NCBI GenBank assembly: GCA_020832235.1
Contig: JAFIEZ010000015.1
Location: forward strand, 124,001 to 188,000
Length of the DNA: 64,000 bases
Source of the DNA: Bacteroidota bacterium
GTDB lineage: Bacteria > Bacteroidota > Rhodothermia > Balneolales > HLUCCA01
Direction of reading: 5' to 3'
Shown here in pieces: positions 43,148 through 51,929 of this stretch. Every line of letters starts with the position of its first letter. Within the stretch, counting starts at the first letter, position 1. The notes under the pieces are model-generated. The model did not search any database and had not been told where the DNA came from. It was given only the letters and a program-made list of their open reading frames with translations. The position numbers and the translations under genes are program-made.

Positions 43148-43408
43148 TCAGGCTTTGTAATCTACATTATCGTCATTGAGATGAATTACTGATTCAGGCA
43201 GCCTGGGTTGATCCCGGCCGATATCAAATATGTCATCGGAGAAACGGTCAATAATAGCTTCCAATACCGCCATTGTCCCGTCTATTTCTGTAAGCACAAT
43301 GGCATTACCAACTTTTTGGATATGCAGCTCAGATGATGAAACCGCAAACTCTGCCGGAAGGCGCACAGCCTGACTATTTCCGCTCTTGAAAACTTTTGTT
43401 GTGGTCAT
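43148..43408 (-). CDS. vapB: VapB-type antitoxin (AbrB/SpoVT swapped-hairpin)
   Basis: An 86-residue antitoxin starting MTTTKVFKSGNSQAVRLPAE, the AbrB-type DNA-binding fold of VapB/MazE proteins, then an acidic tail that would block VapC. ATG 43408 is used because the family motif begins there; ATG 43426 is an alternative. The tandem palindromes at 43474-43496 are its likely operator. Confidence 0.88.
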   Translation of the reverse strand: MTTTKVFKSGNSQAVRLPAEFAVSSSELHIQKVGNAIVLTEIDGTMAVLEAIIDRFSDDIFDIGRDQPRLPESVIHLNDDNVDYKA

Positions 43409-43473
43409 GTTGCGTGTGTTGAGCATTATGAGATAGTATGAATGAATTCATTAAATAACTGCATCACTCAAAT

Positions 43474-43496
43474 TTGTATATACAATTGTATATACA
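43474..43496. promoter_or_regulatory. vapBC operator candidate
   Basis: TTGTATATACA occurs twice (43474-43484 and 43486-43496). Each core TGTATATACA is itself a perfect palindrome, and together they form a larger symmetric site, 66 bp upstream of the vapB start. Such paired palindromes fit binding of a VapBC complex. Confidence 0.65.
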
Positions 43497-43610
43497 TTTT
43501 CAGAAAAAGTCAAGACATAGACCCTGCACAGGTTTAACAATCATAACTGCAGGCAATACCCTATATTTCAGCTTTAGTACAGCTAACCATAGGTCAAAAA
43601 CGTCTCCATT

Positions 43611-46600
43611 ATGCGCATGACAACCCATCAACCGGTCGCCACAGGCCTCCTTACATCGGCCGGAACAGTCCTCATACTCGCTGCTTTAGCGCTCGCAACC
43701 ATCCTGCCGACATCCATCGTTACCGCACAAACCGCAGCCGATGCAGGCATCACAGGTACGGCGTCAGCAGCAAATCCCCACACCATCACAACATCCGCAT
43801 CAAGTAACGCAGCCCCATCCGACAGCACCACAGCCGAAGAAACGCCCGAATGGCAAAAGCGCTGGAGCGTTAACGGGGAGGTCTGGAACAACTGGCCCAC
43901 TCAGGAGCTGGACATCACCACCGACGAAGGCACTTGGATGAACCTGGATGTGAGTCCTGACGGAGAATACATCGTTTTCGACATGCTCGGGAACATCTAC
44001 ATCATGCCAGCGGAAGGAGGCGAAGCCACGGCCCTGCGCATGAATCAGGCCTACGAACTGCAGCCCCGATTTAGTCCCGACGGACAACATATTTCGTTCA
44101 CCAGCGATTACGGAGGTGGCGACAATATCTGGGTAATGCGCCGCGACGGATCCGATGCCCGGCAGATCACCCGCGAGAGTTTCCGCCTGCTGAACAACGC
44201 CGTATGGACGCCCGAAGGCGACTACATCATCGCCCGCAAGCACTTCACCTCCACCCGGTCCCTCGGCTCCGGCGAACTCTGGATGTACCACATCAGCGGT
44301 GGCTCCGGCATTCAGCTCGTAGAACGACCCAACGCCCAGCAAGATCTGGGACAACCCTTCCTATCGCCCGACGGTCGATACGTATACTACTCGCAGGATG
44401 TATACCCCGGCGGATTCTTCCAATACAACAAAGATCCCAACAGCCAGATTTACGCCATCAACCGCTACGACCGCGAAACCGGCCAGCGTGAGCGCATTAC
44501 AGGCGGTGCTGGAGGAGCCATTTCACCAACCCTGTCGCCCGACGGCACCAAAATGGCCTTCGTTCGCCGGGTGCGCGAGCAGTCCGTCATGTTCATCCGC
44601 GACCTCGAATCGGGCATCGAACGACCCGTTTACGACGACCTCAGCCGCGACCAGCAAGAAGCCTGGGCCATTTTTGGTCCTTACACCAATTTCAACTGGA
44701 TGCCCGACAGCAAGCACCTCGTATTCTGGTCGAAGGGGAAAATCCGCAAGCTGAACACCGAAACCCTCGAAGCCGGCATCATCCCGTTTGAGGCCCGCAT
44801 CCACTACACCGTGGCCGAACCCCTCACCATGGAAATCGATCCGGCGCCCGACGCTTTCACTGCGCGCGTCATTCGCCATGCCACAACCTCCCCCGACGGG
44901 CGCACCCTGATTTTCAACGCAGCCGGATATCTGTGGACCAAATCCTTGCCCGATGGCACGCCACAGCGCCTCACCACCGGCACCGATTTCGAATTTGAAC
45001 CGGTATTTTCGCCCGACGGACGCACCCTGGTGTACGTAACCTGGAGCGATACCGATCTGGGTCGCATCATGCACCTCGATCTGAACCGCCGAAATGCTCG
45101 TCCACAGGCGATCACCACGCAAAAAGGCATCTATCGGGAGCCGGCTTTTTCGCCGGATGGGCGCACGATTGTGTTTCGTCGCGAAAACGGAAACAATCAG
45201 CAGGGTCACGCCTGGACCGAAAACCCCGGGATTTACACCATGCCTGTAGCAGGAGGCGAGAAGAAACTGGTCACCCGGTCGGGTAGTCGAGCCACCTTCA
45301 ACGCCACCGGCGACCGCATTTTCTATCATGCCGGCGGAGCCCTGAACCGACGGTACGTGAGCGTTGATCTGAATGGTCACGACGAGCGCGTACACTTCCG
45401 CTCCACCTACGCCAATAATTTCGTACCCTCGCCCGACAACCGCTGGGTCGCCTTCAACGAGCTCTTCAAAGTCTACATCGCACCCATGCCACGGGCCGGA
45501 ACCGACATCACCCTCACCGGCGACACCCGTGCCATTCCCGTGACCCATGTTGCGCTGGATGCCGGCATCAATCTGCACTGGAGCGGTGACGGACAGCAGC
45601 TGCACTGGACGCTCGGCGAGGAGTATTTCAGCGTGGGGCTGGATGACGCCTTCGCATTCCTGCGGAATCAGCGCGTGGATGCGGGCGCTGGCAGCTCTGC
45701 CGCCGCACCATCCGGAAACAACAGCACGACCGGAAGCACCGAAACGGAGCCCCTGCAAGAGCGTGACCGAAACGCCGGCACCCGTCCCTCCGAAATGCGT
45801 CCGCTCGGACCCAAAGACGGCATCCGCATCGGACTTGAGCTCCCATCCGACAAACCATCCGGACGCATTGCCTTCACCAACGCCCGCATCATCACCGTCA
45901 ACGAAACCAACGACGTGATCGAAAACGGTACCGTAATCGTGCATGAGAACCGAATTGAAACCGTTGGTCCCGGCCGCGAAGTCCTCATCCCGCAGGGAAC
46001 AACCGTAATTGACCTCCAGGGCAAAACCCTGATGCCGGGAATGGTAGACGTGCACGCCCACATCGGAAACTTCCGTAACGGCCTGAGTCCCCAGCAGCAA
46101 TGGGAGTATTTCGCCAATCTGGCCTTCGGTGTAACCACGGTACACGATCCCTCCTCCGATACCGAAATGATTCACGCACACGCCGAAATGGTGCAGAACG
46201 GTGCAATGCGCGGTCCGAGGATCTTCTCCACCGGACGCATTCTGTACGGGGCTGACGGCGATTTCAAAGCTGTAATCAACACCCTCGACGATGCCCGGTC
46301 GGCCATTCGCCGCACCCAGGCCTTTGGCGCCATCTCGGTAAAAAGCTACAACCAGCCCCGCCGCGATCAGCGTCAGCAAGTGATGCAGGCCGCACGCGAA
46401 CTGGGCGTGTTGGTTGTACCGGAAGGCGGATCCACCTTTACACACAACATGACCATGCTCCTCGACGGACATACCGGTGTGGAGCACAACATTCCAATTT
46501 ATCCGGTCTATAACGACGTGATGTCGCTGTGGAGAACATCCATGGCCGGCTACACCCCCACCCTTGTGGTGAACTACGGAAGTGTGAGCGGCGAGTACTA

Positions 46601-47180
46601 CTGGTACCAGAACACCAATGTGTGGGAAAACGAACGCCTCCTCACCTTTACACCCCGAAGCGTAGTCGACTCACGTAGTCGACACCGAACCATGATCCCC
46701 AATGAAGAATATGTGGTCGGTCATATTGCCAGCGCCGAGCTCGTGCGCGACCTGCACCGCGAAGGCATCAACACCAACCTCGGTTCGCACGGACAAATGC
46801 AGGGCATCGCGGCGCATTGGGAGTTGTGGATGTTCGCTCAGGGCGGGATGACGCCTTTGGAGGTCATCCGAGCCGTAACCATGAACGGAGCCTCGTACAT
46901 CGGAATGGATCAACACATCGGAAGCGTCGAGCCCGGCAAACTGGCCGATATCATCGTGATTGACGGGAATCCGCTGGAGGACATCCGCACCACCGAAAAC
47001 GTGACATATACCATGGTCAACGGTAGACTTTTCGATGCCGCCACCATGAACGAAATCGGCAATCATCCGCGGGAGCGATTGCCATTCTGGTGGGAGCAGC
47101 ACGGATACAACGAGCGTTTCCCATGGCATGCAACAACCTTCATCGACAGCACCCCACAGTGTGTGTGCGGAAGGCACTAA
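43611..47180 (+). CDS. TolB-propeller/amidohydrolase fusion protein
   Basis: A 1189-residue exported protein. After a signal peptide and a Thr/Ala-rich stretch comes a long beta-propeller with repeated FSPDGQHISFTSDYGG-like blades (TolB/PD40). The C-terminal third is an amidohydrolase: MPGMVDVHAHIGNFRNG (metal-binding HxH ~813-815), GVTTVHDPSSDTEM, and the closing GSVEPGKLADIIVIDGNPLE. Proteins of this build are common in Bacteroidota and relatives; they are assigned as imidazolonepropionase-like or dipeptidase-like hydrolases, but substrates are not known. It may degrade peptides or heterocycles in the periplasm. Confidence 0.9.
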   Translation: MRMTTHQPVATGLLTSAGTVLILAALALATILPTSIVTAQTAADAGITGTASAANPHTITTSASSNAAPSDSTTAEETPEWQKRWSVNGEVWNNWPTQELDITTDEGTWMNLDVSPDGEYIVFDMLGNIYIMPAEGGEATALRMNQAYELQPRFSPDGQHISFTSDYGGGDNIWVMRRDGSDARQITRESFRLLNNAVWTPEGDYIIARKHFTSTRSLGSGELWMYHISGGSGIQLVERPNAQQDLGQPFLSPDGRYVYYSQDVYPGGFFQYNKDPNSQIYAINRYDRETGQRERITGGAGGAISPTLSPDGTKMAFVRRVREQSVMFIRDLESGIERPVYDDLSRDQQEAWAIFGPYTNFNWMPDSKHLVFWSKGKIRKLNTETLEAGIIPFEARIHYTVAEPLTMEIDPAPDAFTARVIRHATTSPDGRTLIFNAAGYLWTKSLPDGTPQRLTTGTDFEFEPVFSPDGRTLVYVTWSDTDLGRIMHLDLNRRNARPQAITTQKGIYREPAFSPDGRTIVFRRENGNNQQGHAWTENPGIYTMPVAGGEKKLVTRSGSRATFNATGDRIFYHAGGALNRRYVSVDLNGHDERVHFRSTYANNFVPSPDNRWVAFNELFKVYIAPMPRAGTDITLTGDTRAIPVTHVALDAGINLHWSGDGQQLHWTLGEEYFSVGLDDAFAFLRNQRVDAGAGSSAAAPSGNNSTTGSTETEPLQERDRNAGTRPSEMRPLGPKDGIRIGLELPSDKPSGRIAFTNARIITVNETNDVIENGTVIVHENRIETVGPGREVLIPQGTTVIDLQGKTLMPGMVDVHAHIGNFRNGLSPQQQWEYFANLAFGVTTVHDPSSDTEMIHAHAEMVQNGAMRGPRIFSTGRILYGADGDFKAVINTLDDARSAIRRTQAFGAISVKSYNQPRRDQRQQVMQAARELGVLVVPEGGSTFTHNMTMLLDGHTGVEHNIPIYPVYNDVMSLWRTSMAGYTPTLVVNYGSVSGEYYWYQNTNVWENERLLTFTPRSVVDSRSRHRTMIPNEEYVVGHIASAELVRDLHREGINTNLGSHGQMQGIAAHWELWMFAQGGMTPLEVIRAVTMNGASYIGMDQHIGSVEPGKLADIIVIDGNPLEDIRTTENVTYTMVNGRLFDAATMNEIGNHPRERLPFWWEQHGYNERFPWHATTFIDSTPQCVCGRH

Positions 47181-47183
47181 AAC
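47159..47183. repeat. left copy of a 25-bp direct repeat flanking the metal-efflux island
   Basis: GTGTGTGTGCGGAARGCACT plus AAAAC (R = G here) covers the last codons and stop of the amidohydrolase gene. The same sequence with one base changed occurs at 55049-55073 after the RND pump gene, so the pair brackets 7.9 kb. Confidence 0.75.
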
Positions 47184-47311
47184 GGGCACTACGCACAAAA
47201 GGGCATGGTACTAGACTCAAAATATGAACGGAATCAAAGCGATACTGACTCTGTAAGGTACAGACCTGCTGCTAACTCAAATGGCACTGATGCTAAACCA
47301 AATCACAGGCT

Positions 47312-48016
47312 ATGCACATACTCCTGATAGAAGACGAAGAAAAAGTAGCGCGGTTCATCAAAAAAGGACTGGAAGAGGCGTCGTATACCGTCGATGTTGC
47401 GTCTACCGGTCCTGAGGGGGTTCAAAAAGCCATTGGCGGACAATACGATGTCATCATTCTGGATGTAGTACTGCCCGGAAGCAGCGGTCTGGAGGTATGC
47501 CGCAGCATCCGCCAGCAGGGCGTGACCGTGCCCGTACTCATGCTCACCGCGCTGGGTACACTTCAGGACAAAGTAACGGGACTCGACTACGGGGCCGATG
47601 ACTACCTCACCAAGCCCTTTCATTTTCAGGAGCTTCTTGCCCGGCTTCGGGCACTAACCCGAAGGAGCCGTAGCAGCAGCCAGGGCAGCCTCGCCGCCGA
47701 AAACTCGCAGCCAGACACCGACAACATCCTGTCCATCGACGACCTCGAAATCAACACCGACGCCAAAACCGTCACACGGTCGGGCGAAAGCATCACCCTC
47801 ACCGCCCGCGAATTCCGCCTCCTCGAACTGTTGGTCAAAAACCGGGGCAAGGTCCTTTCGCGCTCTTACATTGCCGAGGTCATCTGGGAGCAGGCCTTCG
47901 AAACCGGTTCGAACGTAATCGATGTGTATATTAACTACCTGCGCAAAAAAATTGATCATGGTCACTCGCGGAAACTCATCCACACCGTTATCGGGATGGG
48001 ATATGTACTGCGATGA
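47312..48016 (+). CDS. OmpR-family response regulator
   Basis: A 234-residue regulator: a receiver domain with IEDEE (acidic pocket), the phosphorylated Asp in YDVIILDVVLPGSSGLEV, and YLTKPFHFQELLARLRAL. A winged-helix domain follows (EFRLLELLVKNRGKVLSRSY ... VIDVYINYLRKKID). It pairs with the histidine kinase 21 bp downstream. By position it should control the efflux operon in response to metal, like CzcR/CusR. The 11-bp-phased direct repeats at 49407-49446 are its likely target. Confidence 0.93.
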   Translation: MHILLIEDEEKVARFIKKGLEEASYTVDVASTGPEGVQKAIGGQYDVIILDVVLPGSSGLEVCRSIRQQGVTVPVLMLTALGTLQDKVTGLDYGADDYLTKPFHFQELLARLRALTRRSRSSSQGSLAAENSQPDTDNILSIDDLEINTDAKTVTRSGESITLTAREFRLLELLVKNRGKVLSRSYIAEVIWEQAFETGSNVIDVYINYLRKKIDHGHSRKLIHTVIGMGYVLR

Positions 48017-48037
48017 TGACATAAAAACACGTTCATA

Positions 48038-49423
48038 GTGAAGATCCGAAATCGTTTATCGCTTCAGTTTACCGCCCTTGTGGCTTCGGTGCTGCTCATT
48101 TTTTGCGTGATTATTTACTCCATAACCGCAACGCAGGTACGCAACGATTTCTTCGACGAGCTGTACGACCGAACCCTCACTACAGCCTACATTTTTCTGG
48201 AGGAGGATGAATTTCCGCCCCATGTGTACGAGCTGATTCGGGAGCGCTATATACGCAGTCTGCCCGGGGAGATAGCCCAGCTTTTCGACATGCAAAATCA
48301 GCCCGAGTTTCTGCCGTTATCGCAGGAGGTGCGTTACAGCGACGAACTCATCAATTATATTCGCGATACGGAATTTCATACATTCAGCCAGGATGACCGT
48401 CAGGCCGTAGGTATTTTTTATCGCGATAATCAGGGTGATTTCGTGGTCATCGTTTCGGCAGTGAATACCGCAGGACAAGCCCAGCTGTATAACCTCACCC
48501 GGGCTCTGGTGGCGGGGTATTTCATTTGTGTGGCGATACTTTTCCTGGCCGGACGTTTCTTCGCGGCCCAGTCGCTTCGGCCCATCCCACGCGTGGTGCA
48601 GCAGGTGAACGCCATCACGCCCGACAAGCTGGATGCCCGCCTTGACGACGGCGGTAATATGGACGAAATCAGCGAGCTGGCGAATACCTTCAACAACCTG
48701 CTCGAACGGCTTCAGGGCAGCATCCTGATGCAGCAACGGTTTGTGGCCAACGCCTCGCATGAGCTGCGCACGCCGCTGACCAGCGTAATCGGCGAGGTTG
48801 AGGTGACCCTGAGCAAAGCCCGGTCGACCGAGGAGTACGAGGAAGTGCTTCGAAGCATCCATCACGACGCCCTCATGCTGCACGAGCTGATCAACGGGTT
48901 GCTGCAAATCGCCCAGACCGAATCCGAAAAGCTGCACAACCTCCTCGAAAAGGTGCGCATTGATGAGCTTGTTCAGGAGGCCGGCATGCTGGTAGAGAAA
49001 AAGTATTCCGGCGCTTCGGTGCAGGTAAATTACGCCGATGGACTTGCCGACATGGATGCATTTATCATGCCCGCGCCGAAGTCCCTGCTGCTGAACGTGT
49101 TCGTGAACGTCATTGATAATGCCATCAAGTTCTCGCCGGAGAATCCGAGGGCGGCAGTACAGCTGGATGCAAACGCTGATGACATCCGAATTGTGATTCG
49201 GGATGAAGGAATCGGCATTCCCGCCGAGGAGCAGGATCGCGTTTTCGATCCATTTTACCGCTCCGACAGCGCGATTGCGTACGGGGGCTACGGGATCGGA
49301 CTATCCCTGGTGAAGCGGGTGGTTACCCTGCTCGGCGGACAGGTGACACTTGTTTCAGAACCCGAAAAAGGCACGTCTGTTACAATCTTTTTCAAAAAAT
49401 CGGATGTTTTAATGCCGTTTTAA
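48038..49423 (+). CDS. HAMP-containing sensor histidine kinase
   Basis: A 461-residue membrane kinase with a GTG start at 48038. TM1 (FTALVASVLLIFCVIIYSIT) and TM2 (near 160-180) enclose a periplasmic sensor of ~130 residues. A HAMP domain follows, then the H-box VANASHELRTPLTSVIGEVE, the N-box VNVIDNAIKFSPE, and G boxes DEGIGIPAEEQDRVFDPFYR and GYGIGLSLVKRVV. It probably senses a metal ion in the periplasm and phosphorylates the partner regulator. The sensor part shows no obvious Cys/His cluster, so the ligand is uncertain. Confidence 0.92.
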   Translation: MKIRNRLSLQFTALVASVLLIFCVIIYSITATQVRNDFFDELYDRTLTTAYIFLEEDEFPPHVYELIRERYIRSLPGEIAQLFDMQNQPEFLPLSQEVRYSDELINYIRDTEFHTFSQDDRQAVGIFYRDNQGDFVVIVSAVNTAGQAQLYNLTRALVAGYFICVAILFLAGRFFAAQSLRPIPRVVQQVNAITPDKLDARLDDGGNMDEISELANTFNNLLERLQGSILMQQRFVANASHELRTPLTSVIGEVEVTLSKARSTEEYEEVLRSIHHDALMLHELINGLLQIAQTESEKLHNLLEKVRIDELVQEAGMLVEKKYSGASVQVNYADGLADMDAFIMPAPKSLLLNVFVNVIDNAIKFSPENPRAAVQLDANADDIRIVIRDEGIGIPAEEQDRVFDPFYRSDSAIAYGGYGIGLSLVKRVVTLLGGQVTLVSEPEKGTSVTIFFKKSDVLMPF

Positions 49424-49446
49424 TCTCGTACTAATCCGGTCTTAAT
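49407..49446 (+). promoter_or_regulatory. four 11-bp-phased direct repeats, candidate response-regulator operator
   Basis: TTTTAAT (49407-49413), TTTTAAT (49418-49424), TACTAAT (49429-49435) and TCTTAAT (49440-49446) recur every 11 bp exactly, each followed by a G/C-rich 4-mer. OmpR/PhoB-type regulators bind direct repeats spaced one helical turn apart. The array overlaps the end of the kinase gene and lies just upstream of the TolC-family gene. Confidence 0.6.
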
Positions 49447-49454
49447 ACCGGGTG

Positions 49455-49492
49455 GATATTCTCTTCAGGTTAGCAACACGGACGAGAATATC
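49455..49492 (+). promoter_or_regulatory. inverted repeat ahead of the efflux operon
   Basis: GATATTCTC (49455-49463) and GAGAATATC (49484-49492) are perfect 9-bp arms 20 bp apart, ending 3 bp before the outer-membrane factor's ATG. If transcribed, the hairpin would cover the ribosome-binding region; it could also be a protein site. Confidence 0.45.
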
Positions 49493-49495
49493 ACT

Positions 49496-50797
49496 ATGAG
49501 AATCATACCCTTTTGTACGTTTTCGCTGGTTTTACTGTTTTCGCTGATTGGAGGCAAAGCGGTGGGAGCAACCGCCGAGGAATCGCGCCCCGACACCCTT
49601 ACGCTCAGCCTTGCCCAGGCCGAAACCCGATTTATTGAAGAAAACCTCGGACTCATCGCAGCCCGCATCCAGCTCGACATCGCCGACGCGAAAATCCGTC
49701 AGGCCCGGCTCTGGGAGAATCCGGAGGTGAGCATCGAGCATCAGATTATCAATCGAAACGGAAACGGTCCCATTGGATTCACCTCCTCCGACAACACCGT
49801 TTTCGAGATAGAACAAACGATTTTCACCTCGGGCAAACGTACCCGCAACATCCGCCTGCGGGAGCTGGAAAAAATGGAGGTGACCCACGCTTTTGATGTG
49901 CTGTTACGCTCCATGCGTCGCGACCTGCGCGAAAGCTGGTTCGATTTCGAGCGACTTTCGGCCTCAACGGCGTTGTTTGATGAACAAATTGACGGATTAC
50001 GGCGGATGCTGACTGTTTTTGAGTCCCAGGTGGAAGAGGGGAATATTTCACGGCTGGAAGTCATTCGACTGCGCGGACTCCTGCTTGAGCTTCAGGATGA
50101 ACGCAATGGCCTGCTCAATGACCTCGACGAAGCGGAGCGGAGCCTGCAAATCCTGCTGAATTTACCGGGAGTTCCGCTGCGTCCCGAGCCCTCGCTACGG
50201 TCGTATAATGCCACCCTGACGGCATCCCTCCCCGACGTACACGAACTTGCCGAAATGGCCCTGGAATATCGCAGTGATTTGCGGCAATCCCGCGCGGCGA
50301 TGGCCGTATCCCGCCAACAGGTTCGCGTTGAGCAAGCTGCGGCCCGTCCGGATGTGGCGTTGGGACTGGTCTACGACCGCCTCGACGGTCCGGTAGACCA
50401 CTACTGGGGCATGCTCATCAGCTTTGATGTACCGCTGTTCAATCGCAATCAGGGCGCAGTGCGCGCCGCCCGACACGAACTTCGTCAGCACGAATTATTC
50501 CTCCAGCAACATCAGGATGCGGTCATGGCCGAGGTTTCGGGAGCGCGTGGAAAGCTCCTGCGTGCCGATGCCTTGCACGCTGAACTCCGCACCGACGACC
50601 TGGACGATTTGAGTGAGATTCTTCAGATGCTGCTCCGGTCCTATCGTAGCGGCGAACTCAGCCTGGTAGCTTTTATCGATTATTATGAGTCCTTCCGGGA
50701 GGGAGTTCTTCGCCAGCTGTCTGTTCAAAACGACTGGCTCATTGCCATAGAAGAACTGAATTACACCGTCGGACGTGACCTGTTATCCATCCCATAA
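49496..50797 (+). CDS. TolC-family outer-membrane efflux protein (CzcC-like)
   Basis: A 433-residue protein with a signal peptide (LVLLFSLIGGKAVGATA) and the long alternating helices of TolC/CzcC outer-membrane factors: LSLAQAETRFIEENLGLIAA (repeat 1) and LAEMALEYRSDLRQSRAAMA (repeat 2). QPFE-type C-terminal elements are represented by SYRSGELSLVAFIDYYESFR. It should form the outer-membrane duct of the tripartite metal pump. It overlaps the reading region of the adaptor gene only if that gene's upstream ATG is used. Confidence 0.9.
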   Translation: MRIIPFCTFSLVLLFSLIGGKAVGATAEESRPDTLTLSLAQAETRFIEENLGLIAARIQLDIADAKIRQARLWENPEVSIEHQIINRNGNGPIGFTSSDNTVFEIEQTIFTSGKRTRNIRLRELEKMEVTHAFDVLLRSMRRDLRESWFDFERLSASTALFDEQIDGLRRMLTVFESQVEEGNISRLEVIRLRGLLLELQDERNGLLNDLDEAERSLQILLNLPGVPLRPEPSLRSYNATLTASLPDVHELAEMALEYRSDLRQSRAAMAVSRQQVRVEQAAARPDVALGLVYDRLDGPVDHYWGMLISFDVPLFNRNQGAVRAARHELRQHELFLQQHQDAVMAEVSGARGKLLRADALHAELRTDDLDDLSEILQMLLRSYRSGELSLVAFIDYYESFREGVLRQLSVQNDWLIAIEELNYTVGRDLLSIP

Positions 50798-50807
50798 TCA
50801 CTATCGT

Positions 50808-51917
50808 ATGAAACCCATGTTCAGAATACCACTTGTGGCACTATGTGTTCTCGTAATCGGATGTTCCGGCAACGAAACCGAGGCAGAATCCGCAACGGCA
50901 ACCGATGAAACGACCTGTTTATCTGACACCATGATGGAGCTGATCAAGCTGGATGAGGTGGAAGAAGGCGAATCGAGGCGCATGCTGACCCTCACGGGCG
51001 AGGTCACGGCCGATCCCGATCGCATGTACCGGGTTTATGCGGCGGCCGGTGGCGTTGTTGAAAACGTTCGCGTTCAACGCGGTGAAGCCGTTCGCCGGGG
51101 ACAAACCCTGATGGAGGTTCGTTCCCCCGAAATCGCGGCTTTTCGCAAGGATGAAGCCGCTGCCCGGGCGCAGGTTCGCCTCGCAGAGCGTCAGCTGGAT
51201 TTAACCCGTTCGATGGTGGAGTCGGGCGTTGTTGGACAGCGCGAGCTCATCGAAGCCGAGCTGGCCGTTGAACAGTCCCAGATTGACCTCGAACAAATTC
51301 GACAGCGCGCAGCGGTTCTGGGCATTCGCGAAGACGACAGTACAGGCTCGGGGCTGTATCGCCTCACCGCGCCACAATCGGGATTCGTGCTTGAGCGGCA
51401 CGCACACGCCGGTATGTTACTCCGCGATGAAGACGAATCGGTATTTACCCTGGCCGACCTGTCGCACGTACACATCGTCGCCAATATTTTTGAACGGGAT
51501 ATACGCTGGGTTCGCGAAGGCGCCGCTGTTGAAATCAGTACCTTAGCCTATCCCGACACTGTTTTCACCGGGCGCGTAACACGGGTATCTCAGGTTTTAC
51601 ATCCCGATAAGCGTGTAGCGGAAGCCATCATTGCCATTCCAAATTCCGAGAACCTCCTCAAACCCGGCATGTTCGCGGGAATTCGTATTGAGCGAAATGG
51701 CGGCGAGCGTAGTATGCGAGTACCTCAGGCCGCCCTCATATTCGATAACAATGCCCATCACGTCGTTGTTTTTCGTGATGCCTGCGATGTGGAAGTCCGC
51801 ACCGTGTCTATAGCCGATCGTTTCAACGACACCGTTTTTTTGTCCGACGGCGTGGAATCCGGCGAGACCGTCGTTTCCAACAAGCAACTCCTCATTTTCA
51901 ACCAATTGATGTACTAA
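50808..51917 (+). CDS. RND efflux periplasmic adaptor (CzcB-like) lipoprotein
   Basis: A 369-residue membrane-fusion protein. The lipobox is LVIGCSG. The barrel-sandwich half-motif RVYAAAGGVVENVRVQRGEA and the helical hairpin (AAARAQVRLAERQLDLTRSM) are followed by LTAPQSGFVLERHAHAGMLL and the beta-barrel SHVHIVANIFERDIRWVREG. It links the inner-membrane pump to the outer-membrane duct. ATG 50808 gives a normal lipoprotein signal; 50775 would overlap the upstream gene by 23 bp. Confidence 0.9.
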   Translation: MKPMFRIPLVALCVLVIGCSGNETEAESATATDETTCLSDTMMELIKLDEVEEGESRRMLTLTGEVTADPDRMYRVYAAAGGVVENVRVQRGEAVRRGQTLMEVRSPEIAAFRKDEAAARAQVRLAERQLDLTRSMVESGVVGQRELIEAELAVEQSQIDLEQIRQRAAVLGIREDDSTGSGLYRLTAPQSGFVLERHAHAGMLLRDEDESVFTLADLSHVHIVANIFERDIRWVREGAAVEISTLAYPDTVFTGRVTRVSQVLHPDKRVAEAIIAIPNSENLLKPGMFAGIRIERNGGERSMRVPQAALIFDNNAHHVVVFRDACDVEVRTVSIADRFNDTVFLSDGVESGETVVSNKQLLIFNQLMY

Positions 51918-51929
51918 TCTCAGGCAACC

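Noticed and set aside
44523-46487. 654-codon minus-strand frame opposite the amidohydrolase fusion
   Set aside because: Complete overlap with a well-supported gene, odd composition (Gly/Val/His-rich) and no family motif.
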